64,000 nucleotides of DNA from Chondrosia reniformis. Taxonomy: Eukaryota; Porifera; Demospongiae; Chondrillida; Chondrillidae. Below the pieces are notes generated by a model. It did no database searches. It saw nothing but the letters and a program-made list of their open reading frames with translations, and was not told the DNA's origin. The first letter of the stretch is position 1. The number at the start of each line of letters is the position of its first letter. Positions 62,231 to 64,000 of the stretch are shown in pieces. Position numbers and translations under genes: made by a program. Location: positions 2,232,001-2,296,000 of the forward strand of contig OX359201.1 of NCBI GenBank assembly GCA_947172415.1, given 5' to 3'.

Positions 62231-62474
62231 GAAAAGTAATAAAGTATTACCTCACTGTTTAATGTTAGCTTTTGGTGATTTTGGGTAAGTGTACATGTGT
62301 GGTTACTATAGTTCACTAACAGAATTAAGGCATTTCATTGGTGCTAAATTGAAGAATATAATAGTGTTCCCTTATTTATATGTGTCTGTTAAGTGTGAAT
62401 GTACATTCAAAAATGACAAAGTATAATTATTTTTCTCCTTATATTCCATTGAAAATGAAGAGGAATGTATTGTT

Positions 62475-63465
62475 GTGATCTTTAAATAGTTCATGCCAAC
62501 AATGAATCAACAAGTTGAGCAGGCATGAAAAAGTCATTATATAGGTTTTAAATATACATGTATACATACATATGTTTAACCAATGTAAGATTGACATCTC
62601 ACGGTTAGTTTTAAACCCCACATATACCTATATTAACTGTAGTAAATTAATTGGAAAATGAGATATTCATATAATAATGACTTGGGAAGTGGCTTTGATC
62701 ATATATTATTACATAATATGATCAAAGCCACTTCCCATACATTTTCAACCATGAAGCTTACTACAGTACTTTAAGTAGTTAATGCAGTGGTTGATGTGAA
62801 ATATTTATGATATAAAGGCAGACTGCAGCTACAGATTCATCTTCAAAATACAATGTCATGATCATATATATAAGTGCTTGTTCTACCTTAGACAACTTCA
62901 GTAACTGCAATAAAATTAAAATATTCTGTTTGTGCTGAGAAGAGTTGAGGTAGACTAGGTTAGGGTGAAATGCTGTGATCCTTTAATAGTTCATGCCAAC
63001 AATGAATCAACAAGTTGAGCAGGCATGCAAAAAGTCATTATATAGGTTTTAAATATACATGTATACATACATATGTTTAACAAATGTAAGATTGACGTTA
63101 TCTCACGGTTAGTTTTAAACCCCACATATACCTATATTAACTGCAGTAATTTAATTGGAAAATTTAGACTTGGGAAGTGGCTTTTGATCATAATATTATT
63201 ACATAATATGATCAAAGCCACTTCCTATACATTTTCAACCATGAAGCTTACTACAGTACTTTAAGTAGTTAATGCAGTGGTTGATAGGAATGATATAAAA
63301 GCAGATTGCAGATTCATCTTCAAAATTCAATGTCATGATCATATATATAAGTGCCCGTTCTACCTTATAGACAACTTCAGTAACTGCAATAAAAATAAAA
63401 TATATAAAATATTCTGTTTGTGCTGAGAAGAGTTGAGGTAGACTAGGTTAGGGTGAAATGAAAAG
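62475..63465 (+). repeat. tandem duplication, 500-bp period
   Basis: TCATGCCAAC recurs at 62491 and 62991, an exact 500-base spacing, and the flanking sequence matches throughout both units. Each unit carries the GATCAAAG dyad (62685-62735 and 63173-63225). The related locus at 26840-27340 has one unit. Confidence 0.9.
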
Positions 63466-64000
63466 AAAATAGGAAAAAAGAAAAAATTCTCACAAACATC
63501 AGTCTGCATATATTGCACCGTACAAGATTTAAAATACTCTGTTATCTACTTAACTAGTACTGTTGTATAAGGCTTTCTGCTAACTGCCTCGAACTTATTT
63601 TTTGAAAGGATTATTATTCGACTTCTAGAGCATCTGAAGACGTAGTTTTTGTCTGATTTAGAGACAACAAAACTGTGATGATATCCTATCAAAAGATAGT
63701 ACCGTTGCATTAGCTACTTTTAAATTGCTTTATGTACTTAACACCAAAATGGAATAAGAACTCATTCAATTTTTATATTTTGACATGTACAGGTTCCATG
63801 CTAAAGTGATTGATTTCACTTTCTAAAGTATCTGAAAGATAAAACAAAGTATAATACCATAATAAAATTTACATACTTACATAAATATTATAACATATTT
63901 CATTAATATCTTTTTAATATAGCAACAAGAAGAAAAATTAACACTCTGAGAATACAGATTAGTAGAGCTTAAAATAGTCGTTTTTAACAGTTATTACTTA
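63466..64000. other. 3' flank of a receptor copy lying right of the window
   Basis: Matches 27300-27850, which ends about 30 bases before the tail exon of receptor E. Another receptor tail exon is therefore expected just beyond 64000, and the array continues to the right. Confidence 0.7.
63590..63705. mobile_element. second copy of the small MITE at 27455
   Basis: Same inverted-repeat ends and same position relative to the next receptor tail as at 27455-27562, so it was carried by segmental duplication. Confidence 0.5.

Overview
The window is metazoan nuclear DNA: AT-rich, intron-rich (short introns, GT-AG boundaries), with Ig and fibronectin type III (FN3) receptor exons, GPCR-like exons and several classes of eukaryotic transposon. 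My best guess is a demosponge such as Amphimedon, judged from the compact AT-rich gene style and the repeat types. This is inference, as nothing in the window names the species.

Nearly everything belongs to one minus-strand tandem array that runs off both window edges. The repeated gene is a single-pass receptor built from nine exons: start plus signal peptide, a 48-nt exon, an Ig domain (Ig1), a second Ig-like domain (Ig2), three FN3 domains, a Gly-rich transmembrane (TM) exon, and a 100-nt exon for a short cytoplasmic tail with an NPAY motif. Each intron within the ectodomain, and the one before the TM exon, is phase 1. The last intron is phase 2. I rebuilt the exons by reading splice sites. 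Three copies give complete open frames: A (2150-6682, 647 aa), H (49022-55521, 632 aa) and I (56440-60248, 625 aa). Three are full-length or nearly so but damaged: D (19810-23754), E (27881-33310) and F (37710-43633). Three are large truncations: B (10331-11136), C (14754-15706) and G (45710-46946). There is also an orphan tail exon (8779-8878) and an orphan start exon near 60500.

A second minus-strand family, an intronless divergent seven-helix receptor (GPCR-like), sits between some of the Ig/FN3 genes. Two copies are uninterrupted (12157-13002, 16656-17495), one is split by a LINE (34331-35946) and two are truncated (25740-26574, 61687-62230).

The array grew by segmental duplication. Blocks of about 4.5 kb (from 11207, 15706 and 33385), about 2.5 kb (from 6700 and 46980) and about 3.5 kb (from 23760 and 60250) are nearly identical by eye. 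Transposons then hit individual copies: a Tigger/pogo-type element with perfect TA target duplications (28345-29123), a 5'-truncated RTE-type LINE (34893-35651), a Penelope-like reverse transcriptase that replaced the TM exon of F (38070-40382), a degenerate LINE in an intron of H (53320-55333), a short LINE 3' end with a 12-bp target duplication (44855-45102), and several MITEs and foldbacks.

Among the receptor copies Ig1 is almost constant, while Ig2 has one hypervariable patch between fixed flanks. With many copies, pseudogenes, symmetric exons and a conserved signalling-like tail, the locus looks like a birth-and-death recognition-receptor cluster, for example for allorecognition or immunity. 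That function is inference.
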